Positions 6,774 to 16,273 of a stretch of 31,096 nt of DNA are shown here, piece after piece (positions within the stretch are counted from its first letter, which is position 1; each line of letters starts with the position of its first letter). Location of the stretch: NCBI GenBank assembly GCA_937921525.1, contig CAKZUM010000460.1, positions 1 to 31,096 of the forward strand, given 5' to 3'. The position numbers and the translations under genes are program-made. The notes beneath the pieces were generated by a model, which saw nothing but the letters and a program-made list of their open reading frames with translations, was not told the DNA's origin and ran no database searches. The stretch comes from an uncultured Saprospiraceae bacterium. GTDB taxonomy: Bacteria; Bacteroidota; Bacteroidia; Chitinophagales; Saprospiraceae.

Positions 6774-9185
6774 TTACTTTAAATTAAAATTATAGGTGAT
6801 AGATGGAAATATTGACCCTAATGTTGCCACTCGTATTGCCTTCACACTATCAAATGGGTTCTGTCTAAAATAAACAGAATATGCATTCCTTCTGGAATAC
6901 AAATTGTAAACAGACAATGTTATACTTTGATCAAATTTGTCCATGTTTTTTCCAAAGGGGCCTATGGTATAGGCTACATCTAAACGATGAAAATCAGGTA
7001 CTCTAAATTTATTTCTATCGGAGTAAATCGGTACACTCAACACATTATCGCTATTATACGAACTAACAGGTGCTGTAGTTGGACGACCACTTCTATAAGT
7101 GAAATTGACAGATAGATTAGTTCTGTTTTCAAACTGTTTGAAAACACTCAAATTAAATACATGAGGAATGTCGTAATTAGAAGAATACCATTCTCCTCTG
7201 TTTATGCCTACCTGTGTATTGGTTGGTTGTACATTTCGAGTAGAACTAGAAAAAGTATAATTGGCATCCCATCGGAAGCTTCCTGTTTGTTTTCTGAAAT
7301 TAAATTCTACCCCATAAGCCAATCCTTCTCCCGTGACTAATTCTGTTTCTATATGCTTATTAAGTAATAATTTTGCAAAATCTTTGTAATCCAGAATACC
7401 GACTGATTTCCGATAGAACGCCTCTACAGAACTTTCATATTTTTTGACTCCAAAATTTTTAAAATAACCAATAGAGAAATTATCAGAATATTGCGGCGCC
7501 ACATGTTGATTCGCCAATTGCCAAATATCAATAGGGGTGGCAGAAGCTGTATTGGATATTTGTGCCAAGTATTGATAGGTCTTAGCATAGCCTAATTTTA
7601 TGGAGTTTAATTCGTTTAATTCATATCTAACAGAGGCACGTGGTTCGAATCCTGAATAGCTGGCAATAGATGCGCCATCTTCAAATGATTGTACATTAAT
7701 AATGTTTCGATCTGTTTTGATTTGATCTTCTGGATATATATTTACAGTATTAGGACCGATATTGTTAAAATTAGTGTAGCGGAGACCCGCGGAAATTTCT
7801 AAGTTATCGGATAGATTAAATTGATTCTCTATGTAGAGTGCCAGTTCTTGTCCTTTCTCTTTTCCAAGTATATCAGGAAGGATGAAAGAATTTTCTAAGG
7901 GTTCAATTTCTCCAGGACTTACCTCATAAATATTTACATCTGCACCAATATTTAATTTGTAGGTATCCGATATGATATACAATACATCTACTTTCCCTCT
8001 GAGATAATCAATTGCATTCGTAAACTTAGATTGGTCATTTCCTTTCAAATCAAATAAGGAGCTTTGGTATCTACCTTTATTCGCTCTTAATGTCAAGTTT
8101 GCTTTATCTCCAATTAGCTGCTTTAGATAGGCTTCCCCTGATATTGTAGAATAATCAAAACGTGCTTCCTCGCCTAATTGGAAATCATCCCTACTGCGTA
8201 AAAAACTAGCTCCAAAATTTGTCGTTTGACTGATTCTTGCATTGATCTTTGCGGTTACATCATTAAAGAAGGCACTACTGTTTTGGACTTGGGGATTGTC
8301 TGCTATATTGAAAATCCAATCTGCATAACTATATCTTGATCCTACAATGAAAGATACCTTATCTTTAATAATAGGTCCTTCTGCTGATAATCTACTAGAG
8401 ACCATTCCTATTCCCCCTCTTAATTTGAATTTTTCTTTGCTACCATCTCTCGTTTCCACAGCTAATACAGAAGATAAACGCCCACCATATTTAGCAGGAA
8501 TTCCTCCTTTGTATAAATCTACATATTGCACTAAATCAGGATGAAATAAAGAAAAGAATCCAAGTGCATGAGAGGGATTAAAGATTAAATGTCCATCTTG
8601 TAAAATTAAATTTTGATCGGTATTTCCTCCACGAACATTAAAACCAGATGCGCCTTCCCCTGTATTATTGACACCAGATATAGATTGCAAACTTCTTAAA
8701 ATATCGATCTCTCCAAAAAACTTAGATTGGTTCTCTAATTGTTCTGCATTTAAGCGTTGCAAGCCAGGAGTGATTTCTTTGATTTGGTCTTGTTCTGAAG
8801 CACCACTTACAATCACCTCATCAATTAATACAGACTCTACAGTAAGCGTTAAAGATAAATTGCCAGAGGAACGAGCATTCAACTGAATTTCCATATCTTT
8901 AAATCCCAAGGCAGAAATAGTAAAACGGTAAGTCTTTTGATCTAAGGGGATACTAAAATTACCATCTAGATCAGTAATAGCATTGACGCCGCCCACTGAT
9001 TGCAAGACCGCATTAATCACAGGAGATTGATCTTCGTCTGATAGGATTTGCCCAGTCCAAATAATTGGCTCATTTGGCTTTGGAACGCCTCCTAATTGAT
9101 AAGATTCTTGACTAAATATACTGTTGGTACTTAGCACTACTAAAATTAGGAAAAAGGATAATTTTGTAAAAGCTGCTGCTTTCAT
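6774..9185 (-). CDS. TonB-dependent receptor with carboxypeptidase-regulatory-like domain
   Basis: An 803-aa outer-membrane transporter that imports a ligand using TonB-ExbBD energy. A Sec signal peptide ends near FSQ (26). A carboxypeptidase regulatory-like domain follows (about 42-120, WTGQILSDEDQSPVINAVLQ...TDLDGNFSI). Then come a TonB-box-like segment (DEVIVSG) and the plug (about 140-245, with GFNVRGGNTDQNLILQDG and KGGIPAKYGGRLSSV). The remainder is a beta-barrel ending in SITYNFNLK. It is shorter than SusC proteins and lacks the SusC-type LYIIDGVP motif. Its partner is the downstream DUF4249 lipoprotein rather than SusD. A promoter candidate lies just upstream, so it probably heads a four-gene operon (receptor, DUF4249, FG-GAP lipoprotein, T9SS cargo). 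Confidence 0.94.
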   Translation of the reverse strand: MKAAAFTKLSFFLILVVLSTNSIFSQESYQLGGVPKPNEPIIWTGQILSDEDQSPVINAVLQSVGGVNAITDLDGNFSIPLDQKTYRFTISALGFKDMEIQLNARSSGNLSLTLTVESVLIDEVIVSGASEQDQIKEITPGLQRLNAEQLENQSKFFGEIDILRSLQSISGVNNTGEGASGFNVRGGNTDQNLILQDGHLIFNPSHALGFFSLFHPDLVQYVDLYKGGIPAKYGGRLSSVLAVETRDGSKEKFKLRGGIGMVSSRLSAEGPIIKDKVSFIVGSRYSYADWIFNIADNPQVQNSSAFFNDVTAKINARISQTTNFGASFLRSRDDFQLGEEARFDYSTISGEAYLKQLIGDKANLTLRANKGRYQSSLFDLKGNDQSKFTNAIDYLRGKVDVLYIISDTYKLNIGADVNIYEVSPGEIEPLENSFILPDILGKEKGQELALYIENQFNLSDNLEISAGLRYTNFNNIGPNTVNIYPEDQIKTDRNIINVQSFEDGASIASYSGFEPRASVRYELNELNSIKLGYAKTYQYLAQISNTASATPIDIWQLANQHVAPQYSDNFSIGYFKNFGVKKYESSVEAFYRKSVGILDYKDFAKLLLNKHIETELVTGEGLAYGVEFNFRKQTGSFRWDANYTFSSSTRNVQPTNTQVGINRGEWYSSNYDIPHVFNLSVFKQFENRTNLSVNFTYRSGRPTTAPVSSYNSDNVLSVPIYSDRNKFRVPDFHRLDVAYTIGPFGKNMDKFDQSITLSVYNLYSRRNAYSVYFRQNPFDSVKAIRVATLGSIFPSITYNFNLK

Positions 9186-9211
9186 ATATTTATATTTCTA
9201 TTTTGTTTAGT

Positions 9212-9239
9212 CAATGCTAGAGTAATAATTTTTAAACAA
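9212..9239 (-). promoter_or_regulatory. Candidate promoter for the TonB receptor operon
   Basis: On the minus strand TTG (9239-9237) is followed after 17 nt by TAGCATTG (9219-9212), one base off the Bacteroidota -7 consensus TAnnTTTG. Reported TTG to TAnnTTTG spacing is 17-23 nt. The start codon at 9185 would follow about 20 nt after transcription start. Confidence 0.4.
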
Positions 9240-9290
9240 CTTCAATATATAAAATAAACTAATTCTAGTGAATAAAGTTGTTATTTAATG
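9226..9290. repeat. AT-rich inverted repeat, possible degenerate relative of the CTWAGTAACRAC family
   Basis: AACAACTT (9235-9242) pairs with AAGTTGTT (9275-9282). The right flank GTTGTTATTTAATG is identical to the right end of palindromic element copy 3 (22221-22234). The left flank matches the family end poorly and there is no GC-rich apex. It could also act as a weak terminator for the upstream lipoprotein pair. Confidence 0.3.
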
Positions 9291-9297
9291 TATTAAT

Positions 9298-12200
9298 TCA
9301 TTGTGGTATTTCAATGCTTCTTGCTATTCCTTTACTATTATAGAGATTTACCGATTCTATAGTGTCGTTTATGTCTATTTTTCTGCTTGATTGAGATAGG
9401 AAACTAGATCCATAGTACAATTCTTGCCGACGTTCTTTACCAGATTTTAACTTTAAAATAGCATATTGATCGTCAGGTAGGGTAGGGATGCTTGTCAATG
9501 TATTATTGTTTGTATGGGCTTTCAAAGGACCTCTATTTTGGGAAGCAATATATATAGCTTGCTTACTTTCTTCATGGTACAATTTTACTAATGCCTTCGC
9601 ATCGCCTTGTACCGTGAAACCTGTTTTTGAAGAAGTTTGAAATTGGAAATTTCCAGTACCATCTCCAATGGCAACCAATCCATCATGGGCATCCATTCTA
9701 CCCACAGATACTTCCATTCCATAATCATTACCGACTAATAATAAGTCTAGATACCCGTCCTTATTGAGGTCTGTTGTATGCATTGCATAGATAGGCGCAC
9801 GTTGCACTATAGGAGGTAGCGGGCGTATACGGAATTTTCCCTTACCTATATTTTCAATATAAGCACTTTGGAACGTATTAGCAGATAAAACAAGACAGCC
9901 TTCCATTTCCTCAGGCGTAAATATTTCAGGCATTGGGGTACGAGCTAACTGCTCATGTTTTAAATATTTTTTCTTAATAATATTTATCTGCTTGGCAATT
10001 TCTAATCTGCCGAAATAAGGGTATTCTTGTAGCTGCCCATTTTCATCAGGAAAGAAACAAGCAGGAATTAAATCTTCTTGTTTATTATTATCAAAGTCTT
10101 TATAATACACCTTGAATGGATGTTTTTCAGAAATACTAGTAACTGTATTATTTCCCGTATTACCTGCTATATAATCTATATCTCCATCATTGTCAAAATC
10201 GCCACTGACCAAACTATTCCACCAACCTGTTTCGGAAGTAATTCCACTTGTAGTTGTTTCATCTATAAAACTATTGCCATTATTTTTCAAAAACTGGATA
10301 GGCATAAACTCTCCAGCGAGCACTAAGTCGATCCATCCATCATTATTATAATCCGTCCATAAGGCATCAGTCACCATTCCTATACTGGTAAGCATAGGGG
10401 CAACTGTTGAGGTTACATCAACAAATTTAGCCTGTTGTGGCGTGCTTTCATTTCGTAGAATATAGCTATTAACTGGCAGTGGATATTTTGCTGGGTGGAC
10501 TCTACCACCTACAAATAAATCTAAATCTCCATCTTTATCATAATCTGCTGCTTTGACAGAAAGACCACTCAAAAATATTTCTGGTAATGCATTTTTATCG
10601 TACTGGAAAGTACCTTGGTGATTGATATATAGGCGATCAACATATTGGGTGTCCCTAATGTCATATTCATAGCCGCCATGTACTAAGTACAAATCATCAT
10701 CTCCATCCATATCTGCATCAAAAAATAAAGCACCCAATTCCTCTGAGACATAATCTTCTTTGTCTCCATATTGGATAAGGTCTGCTTCTTTAAATTGGCC
10801 ATTTTTTTGTTGAAGAAAAAAAGTACCTTTTTCAAAATGAGAACCTCCAATAAATAAATCCTCTAGCCCATCATTGTTCACATCTGATACTGCTAAACTT
10901 GGACCGTATTGCGACAACTTATGTGGTAACATTGGTTGTAAATTGTAATCAATATAATCCGTCTCTTGATGGAGATAACCTAAGCCTATCTCATTTGTAA
11001 TATCTACTAAGAGTTGGTCAGAAGTAGGTGCTGGCTGAGGTATTATCTTTGTTGCAGTCGTATGATCTATGGTCAATAATTGATTAGCTGATACCTGAGT
11101 TAATTTACTCCGCTTACCGTCTTGCCATTGTACAATTACACTATCAATCTGTTGCAAACTCGCTAGTCCAAAATGGACGAGCGGCTCATTAGAAGATAAA
11201 TATCCTCTCGTCAAGGTAAAGTCATTTACTTGTAAACCCATACTATCTTGATACACAGAGACTGTAGCCCCAATTCCCAATGGATTACTAATAGGGCCTT
11301 TTAACTTAATGCGTAACCAGTTTTGAGTGAGTGTTTCATTTTTGAATATAAATGCTTCTTGCCCTATGTTGTTGACCACATAATCTAAATCTCCGTCATT
11401 ATCTAAATCCCCATAAGCTGCCCCATTCGAAAAGGAGGGAGTGGTAATGCCCCATTGATCTGTTACATCCTCAAAACCAAAGTTTCCTGTATTTTTAAAA
11501 GCGTAATTTTTAATTTTTACCGATGGGATTTTGTCTATCAGAAAGCCGTCATCTGCGTAGGCATTCACACTCATGTTATAATCAATGAAGTCTCGGTCGG
11601 TTACATCTTTTGGAAAACCATTCGTTACTATTAAATCCCTATAACCATCATTGTCAAAGTCCGCTACTAATGGCGTCCAACTCCAATCTGTTGCTGCCAC
11701 GCCAGCCATCAATCCAATATCATTAAATAATGCTTCTCCTTCTTGTAAGGAATCTACACCTCTGTTAGCCTGCAAGGTATTCCGCATGGATTGATACTGG
11801 TATCCATAGCGTTCATTGTTTAGATAGTCCACATATTTATTTGGCGGAAGCATAGTCTTTCTTCGATAGTTATCTTTTGGTAACATATCTACTGCAATGA
11901 CTTCTGAATGACCATCATTATTCAAATCAATTACATCATTACCCATTGCTGAAAAAGAAGTATGCTTAAAATAACTAGCTGCTTGATCGGTAAAAGTGCC
12001 ATCTTGATTATTGATATAAAGTAAGTCATTGGTCAAATAATCATTGGTGATATATACATCTTTCCAGCCATCTTTATTTAAATCACAGATGTTTACCCCT
12101 AAGCTAAAACCCTCTACTAATATCCCTGCTTCTTTGCCGACCTCTGTAAATACTGGATGCCCTAACTGCTCATTCCATTCGTTTCTATACAAACGATCGG

Positions 12201-12843
12201 TCGTAGGAGCACTTCCATCTTTTGCTTTTTTTCTATATCGACTAGGACTTTGGTCGGGCCGCATTCTATTGACAATCAAAAATAAATCTAAGTCATTATC
12301 ATTGTCATAATCAAAGAATACTGCATGAGTGGTGTTACTAGTATCAGCGATCCCATAAGCCTCTGCTTTATCAATAAATGTAGGCACTCCATTCGCATTC
12401 ACTCCTTGATTGATAAATAGTTGATTGGATTTATTTTTTATTTTATCATGTCCACTAGCAGAGATATAAATATCTAATAATCCATCAGTATTGACATCCA
12501 CTAAGCTAACGCCTGTGCTCCATCTATCTGCTTCCAGAATACCGGCTGTATTTGAAATATCTTCAAATTGTAGGTTGCCTTTATTGAGATAAATGGCATT
12601 TGACACCATGTTGCCTGTAAAAACTACGTCTTGTAAATCATCGCCATTCAGATCCCCAATTCCTACGCCGCCACCATTATAAATATATTCATAACTCAAA
12701 ATACTTAAGCTGTCATGATCTTGGATGACATTATTAAATTGTATACCTGTATGCGTACTTGGCAGGGAGGTGAATTGAGGCATTGGATCGGACTGACACC
12801 CGATTGCTAGTAGTAGTAAATAGAAATATATTATTCGATTCAT
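9298..12843 (-). CDS. VCBS/FG-GAP repeat lipoprotein with ASPIC/UnbV domain (first paralog)
   Basis: An 1181-aa predicted surface lipoprotein; the signal peptide ends in LLAIGC (Cys16). Seven Ca-binding loops precede and seven follow a central ASPIC/UnbV domain (about 505-592: NWLRIKLKGP, NPLGIGATVSV, RGYLSSNEPLVHFGL, VIVQWQDGKRS). Pre-domain loops run DLNGDDLQD, DVNTDGLLD, DYDNDNDLD, DLNKDGWKD, DLNNDGHSE, DFDNDGYRD, DLDNDGDLD. Post-domain loops run DVNNDGLED, DADMDGDDD, DYDKDGDLD, DYNNDGWID, DFDNDGDID, DFDNNKQED (degenerate), DLNKDGYLD. This implies two seven-bladed propellers. No catalytic site is recognised; the family is related to cartilage acidic protein 1 (CRTAC1). It starts 9 bp after the stop of its paralog, indicating one operon formed by tandem duplication. 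Ligand unknown. Confidence 0.9.
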   Translation of the reverse strand: MNRIIYFYLLLLAIGCQSDPMPQFTSLPSTHTGIQFNNVIQDHDSLSILSYEYIYNGGGVGIGDLNGDDLQDVVFTGNMVSNAIYLNKGNLQFEDISNTAGILEADRWSTGVSLVDVNTDGLLDIYISASGHDKIKNKSNQLFINQGVNANGVPTFIDKAEAYGIADTSNTTHAVFFDYDNDNDLDLFLIVNRMRPDQSPSRYRKKAKDGSAPTTDRLYRNEWNEQLGHPVFTEVGKEAGILVEGFSLGVNICDLNKDGWKDVYITNDYLTNDLLYINNQDGTFTDQAASYFKHTSFSAMGNDVIDLNNDGHSEVIAVDMLPKDNYRRKTMLPPNKYVDYLNNERYGYQYQSMRNTLQANRGVDSLQEGEALFNDIGLMAGVAATDWSWTPLVADFDNDGYRDLIVTNGFPKDVTDRDFIDYNMSVNAYADDGFLIDKIPSVKIKNYAFKNTGNFGFEDVTDQWGITTPSFSNGAAYGDLDNDGDLDYVVNNIGQEAFIFKNETLTQNWLRIKLKGPISNPLGIGATVSVYQDSMGLQVNDFTLTRGYLSSNEPLVHFGLASLQQIDSVIVQWQDGKRSKLTQVSANQLLTIDHTTATKIIPQPAPTSDQLLVDITNEIGLGYLHQETDYIDYNLQPMLPHKLSQYGPSLAVSDVNNDGLEDLFIGGSHFEKGTFFLQQKNGQFKEADLIQYGDKEDYVSEELGALFFDADMDGDDDLYLVHGGYEYDIRDTQYVDRLYINHQGTFQYDKNALPEIFLSGLSVKAADYDKDGDLDLFVGGRVHPAKYPLPVNSYILRNESTPQQAKFVDVTSTVAPMLTSIGMVTDALWTDYNNDGWIDLVLAGEFMPIQFLKNNGNSFIDETTTSGITSETGWWNSLVSGDFDNDGDIDYIAGNTGNNTVTSISEKHPFKVYYKDFDNNKQEDLIPACFFPDENGQLQEYPYFGRLEIAKQINIIKKKYLKHEQLARTPMPEIFTPEEMEGCLVLSANTFQSAYIENIGKGKFRIRPLPPIVQRAPIYAMHTTDLNKDGYLDLLLVGNDYGMEVSVGRMDAHDGLVAIGDGTGNFQFQTSSKTGFTVQGDAKALVKLYHEESKQAIYIASQNRGPLKAHTNNNTLTSIPTLPDDQYAILKLKSGKERRQELYYGSSFLSQSSRKIDINDTIESVNLYNSKGIARSIEIPQ

Positions 12844-12852
12844 TCAAGTTTT

Positions 12853-15800
12853 TTAATAAGTCAATACCTCAATAGCCCCATTATTCACACCAACAATAAT
12901 CCTCTTTTGCCCAAGTCGATTCACTACAATATGTGCATCCCGAATCTCTCCAGTAATAGGAGCTGCTGCACCCAACTCATAACCACCATTCGTATCCCCT
13001 AAAAGCAACACCCCCTTAGAAGAATTATGCCGACCTACTTCAGGTTTCAAACCATAAAAATTTCCTCCCATCCAAATATCTTTAATGCCATCTTTATTAA
13101 AGTCATCAATGACAGACGTAAACATAGGGGCTACCTGAGCAGCAAAAGGTAAAGACTCCAATTGGTATTGTCCATTATTATTTCTAAGGATAGCACTATT
13201 AAGCGTATTCGCTTTTCTAGTAATAGCCCCTTTACGTTCCGCTGCAGTAAACAATTTTTGATAATCCGCATTAGCGTATTCTTCATATTTTAAAAATCGC
13301 TTTTTCAAAGAAGGCATTTGAGCCGTTATGTCCATTTTGGAAGGAAAAGGATAGACTTTATTTTCTCCGGGTGGCTTCCAATTTAGGATGAATTCAGACT
13401 TGCCATTTTTATCAAAGTCTTTTACATATAAAGATAAAGGATGCGCTTGAGAAGCTTTAAATTTAGAATTGAGTCCCCAGTTACCTAAGACATAATCCAT
13501 GTCTCCATCATTATCTAGATCATTAGCATTGATGTCTAGCCACCAACCAGCCGTATTATCAATGGTTGATTTACGGAAACTATTCCCCTCGTTGCTAAAG
13601 ATCGTAATAGGCATCCATTCTCCGACTATTAATAAGTCTTCATCGCCATCCATATCATAATCCGTCCAAAGAGCATCCGTAATCATACCCGCTGTACCTA
13701 ATTCTTTTTCGGTAATATCTATCCAAGAGTTGCCTTCTCGTTTTAATAAGAAACTGCGTGGAGTCAAGCCATAATTACCCGGTATAGATCTGCCTGCAAT
13801 AAATAGATCCATATCCCCGTCCTTATCAAAATCACAAGGTCGGATAGCAGAAAATTGTCCACCAGCAGGAGGCGTTTTAGCTTTTATATTTGAGAAATTT
13901 CCCTTACCATCATTTTCATAGTAGCGCAGTAAGAAACCGTCCATCCCTTTGCTAAAGTCATTGCCCCCCGAGCCAATCAATAAATCTAAATCGCCATCCT
14001 TGTCATTATCATATAAAGCACCACATACACTTTCGAAGGATTTATCTGCATCAAAGGCAGTGGTTTGTTTTCTTATAAATTGTCCAGTGGTATTTTGTAG
14101 AAAAATCTTATCTACATCTCCAGTAGCTCCTAAGGCAACTAAATCCAAGTGACCATCATTATCAATATCTCCCTTTAAGATAGCAGGGCCTTCTGTAGAG
14201 TGCATCCGTGGTAACATTCTTTCTCGATCAAAATCATTGAAGGTATTTTCTTGATGCTGGCTATTCTTAATACTTTTTGAAGCTACCAAATGATAGTTAA
14301 GGCTATTGCTTATAGGACTTGTTTTTTTATTAGTGTTTTTTAGTATGTTGAGGGTCGTATCTACAGAAATATTATTAATAACCTGTTCTGTTTGGTCTGG
14401 CCAGATCACTTTTATTTTTTCTATAGTTGTATCGTCTCCTAAGCCAAATGTCAAGCCAGCAGCCACACTACTTTGAAAGCCCCTCACTATATAATGCTGT
14501 TGGGTATAGGTTTGGGTGGGGGTACTTACCTCTACTGTTGTACCTATGGCCATTTGATTTTTGCTGGTGGGCTGTTGTAAGTTTATTTTGAGAAAATGAT
14601 TGCCCTTTTGGCTAGCCATGTTTTTGTAAACACTAGCAGACATATTCACGTTGTTAATAATCAAGTCTAAATCCCCATCATTGTCCATATCTCCATAGGC
14701 TGCGCCATTGCTAAAATTGGCTTCGCCAAAACCTAATGCTGCTGCTTGATTTTTAAATTGGTTATTACCTTGATTGACAAAAGCATAATTACTTAATGGA
14801 GTAGAGGAGAGGTAAGGCAAGAAATCTCTAAAGTCAAATTCTCCTCTTTCTGTAACGATTTTTTTGACTTCATCTTTATCTGCGATAAAGTTGGTAAAGT
14901 CTTGATCCATGATGTTTTTGTAAATGCCATTACAAACATAAATATCATTTTTTCCATCATTGTCAAAGTCAAAAATTAGAGCCCCCCAACTCCAATCCGT
15001 TGCAGCGGCATCACTCATAGAGGCTAGTTCTTGAAAATTACCTTGCCCATCATTTATCTGTAAACAATTTTGTAATTCTTGATAATGAAAACTAGATCGG
15101 TATTTTAAATTATCCAAATAGACTGGATCAAAAACAGTCATGGCTTTTAGCCGATAATTATCGGCGGCTAGCATATCCGTTGTGAAAATATCCATTGCCC
15201 CATCATTATTCAAATCCGCTATATCTGCGCCCATACTAGAGACCGAACAAATAGCTACACGGTCTGAAAGTTCTTCTGAGAAAGTACCATCCCCTTGATT
15301 GATATATATATAATCTCGCTCCCAAAAATCATTACTAATATAAATATCAGGCAAGAAATCATTATTAATATCACTTACAGAAACTCCCAAGCCGAAACCA
15401 ATACCACTAGTATAGATGCCTGCTGCTGCACTTACATCCACAAAACGACCATTATCATTTCGCATTAATCTATCTCCGCCTAAGAGGTCATCTTCCTCTC
15501 TAGTCTTACTAAAAGAACGCAACTTACTAGGGTCTTTAAAACTATTATTCAATATATAGCAATCTAAGTCCCCATCCATATCATAATCAAAAAAAGAGGC
15601 GTGTGTACTAAATCCTGCATTCGCTAAATTATAGTCCTTCGCCTGTTCTGAAAAAGTTAAATCCCCATTATTAATATAAAGTTCATTTTCTCGATCATCT
15701 CCTGCAATATCTCCAGAATTCGATACATATATATCCACAAAACCATCGGCATTAATATCTACTAAAGAAACGCCCGTACTCCAACCACGTTTGCCTGCAA

Positions 15801-16146
15801 TGCCAGCAGCGTCACTAATGTCTTCGAACTGCCAATCCCCTTTATTCAGGTATAACTTATTGGAAGCCATGTTGGCAGTAAAGAACACATCCTGCAAACC
15901 ATCATTATTAAAATCTCCTATGCCGACACCACCACCATTATAAAAATTACGATAGGTCAACACATTAAAATCTTTTCCATCTTGAACCTCATTAATAAAA
16001 TCAATGCCAGTTGCAGTAGGAGCTAGTTTTTGGAATAAAGTGTTTTTCGGTAGGGTAGGAGTAGTAGATTTTTTGGAATCTGACGTACAAGATAGGAATT
16101 GGAAAAATATAACAATCGTTAGAAAATAAAGTGTTTGTTTTATCAT
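12853..16146 (-). CDS. VCBS/FG-GAP repeat lipoprotein with ASPIC/UnbV domain (second paralog)
   Basis: The longest open frame begins at 16212, but the start chosen is the ATG at 16146: it directly opens a lipoprotein signal peptide (MIKQTLYFLTIVIF, FQFLSC, Cys20). The 22 upstream codons would bury this signal. The product is 1097 aa. Architecture equals the neighbouring paralog: seven Ca-type loops (DFNNDGLQD through DMDNDGDLD), ASPIC/UnbV at about 515-600 (HFLKINLQQP, AIGTTVEV, VRGFQSSVAAGLTFGLG, VIWPDQTE), then seven more (DIDNDGHLD through DFNKDGIKD). Loop 4 has Phe for Gly (DINNDFLPD) and loop 6 of the second half is weak (DFDKNGKSE). It lies downstream of the susCD terminator. Pairing of SusCD with such proteins recurs in Bacteroidota as I recall it; function is unknown. 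Confidence 0.9.
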   Translation of the reverse strand: MIKQTLYFLTIVIFFQFLSCTSDSKKSTTPTLPKNTLFQKLAPTATGIDFINEVQDGKDFNVLTYRNFYNGGGVGIGDFNNDGLQDVFFTANMASNKLYLNKGDWQFEDISDAAGIAGKRGWSTGVSLVDINADGFVDIYVSNSGDIAGDDRENELYINNGDLTFSEQAKDYNLANAGFSTHASFFDYDMDGDLDCYILNNSFKDPSKLRSFSKTREEDDLLGGDRLMRNDNGRFVDVSAAAGIYTSGIGFGLGVSVSDINNDFLPDIYISNDFWERDYIYINQGDGTFSEELSDRVAICSVSSMGADIADLNNDGAMDIFTTDMLAADNYRLKAMTVFDPVYLDNLKYRSSFHYQELQNCLQINDGQGNFQELASMSDAAATDWSWGALIFDFDNDGKNDIYVCNGIYKNIMDQDFTNFIADKDEVKKIVTERGEFDFRDFLPYLSSTPLSNYAFVNQGNNQFKNQAAALGFGEANFSNGAAYGDMDNDGDLDLIINNVNMSASVYKNMASQKGNHFLKINLQQPTSKNQMAIGTTVEVSTPTQTYTQQHYIVRGFQSSVAAGLTFGLGDDTTIEKIKVIWPDQTEQVINNISVDTTLNILKNTNKKTSPISNSLNYHLVASKSIKNSQHQENTFNDFDRERMLPRMHSTEGPAILKGDIDNDGHLDLVALGATGDVDKIFLQNTTGQFIRKQTTAFDADKSFESVCGALYDNDKDGDLDLLIGSGGNDFSKGMDGFLLRYYENDGKGNFSNIKAKTPPAGGQFSAIRPCDFDKDGDMDLFIAGRSIPGNYGLTPRSFLLKREGNSWIDITEKELGTAGMITDALWTDYDMDGDEDLLIVGEWMPITIFSNEGNSFRKSTIDNTAGWWLDINANDLDNDGDMDYVLGNWGLNSKFKASQAHPLSLYVKDFDKNGKSEFILNWKPPGENKVYPFPSKMDITAQMPSLKKRFLKYEEYANADYQKLFTAAERKGAITRKANTLNSAILRNNNGQYQLESLPFAAQVAPMFTSVIDDFNKDGIKDIWMGGNFYGLKPEVGRHNSSKGVLLLGDTNGGYELGAAAPITGEIRDAHIVVNRLGQKRIIVGVNNGAIEVLTY

Positions 16147-16200
16147 AGTCAAGTTATTCAAAATCGTATCATATTCTCGTTGACTAACATACTCGCTCAT

Positions 16201-16208
16201 CAAAATTA
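16201..16208 (-). promoter_or_regulatory. Candidate -7 box (TAATTTTG) for the VCBS lipoprotein pair
   Basis: Minus-strand TAATTTTG matches TAnnTTTG exactly, 54 bp upstream of the chosen ATG at 16146 and directly after the susCD terminator. No TTG is seen at the expected spacing, where the terminator stem lies. It supports a separate transcription unit for the pair and the shorter start. Confidence 0.35.
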
Positions 16209-16210
16209 GC

Positions 16211-16249
16211 AAAAAAAAGAGAGACTATATAATTAAATATAGTCTCTCT
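16211..16249 (-). terminator. Intrinsic terminator of the susCD operon
   Basis: A perfect 13-bp stem (16218-16230 with 16237-16249, AGAGAGACTATAT and its complement) encloses a 6-nt loop. On the minus strand the stem is followed by eight T (16218-16211). It lies 25 bp after the SusD stop, so it separates susCD from the lipoprotein genes downstream. Confidence 0.9.
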
Positions 16250-16273
16250 GTCGAATTCAATTCAATATAAATC

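Noticed and set aside
16147..16212. Upstream start of the second VCBS lipoprotein (22 extra codons)
   Set aside because: It would place the lipoprotein signal peptide internally and overlaps the TAnnTTTG box and the edge of the region after the susCD terminator.
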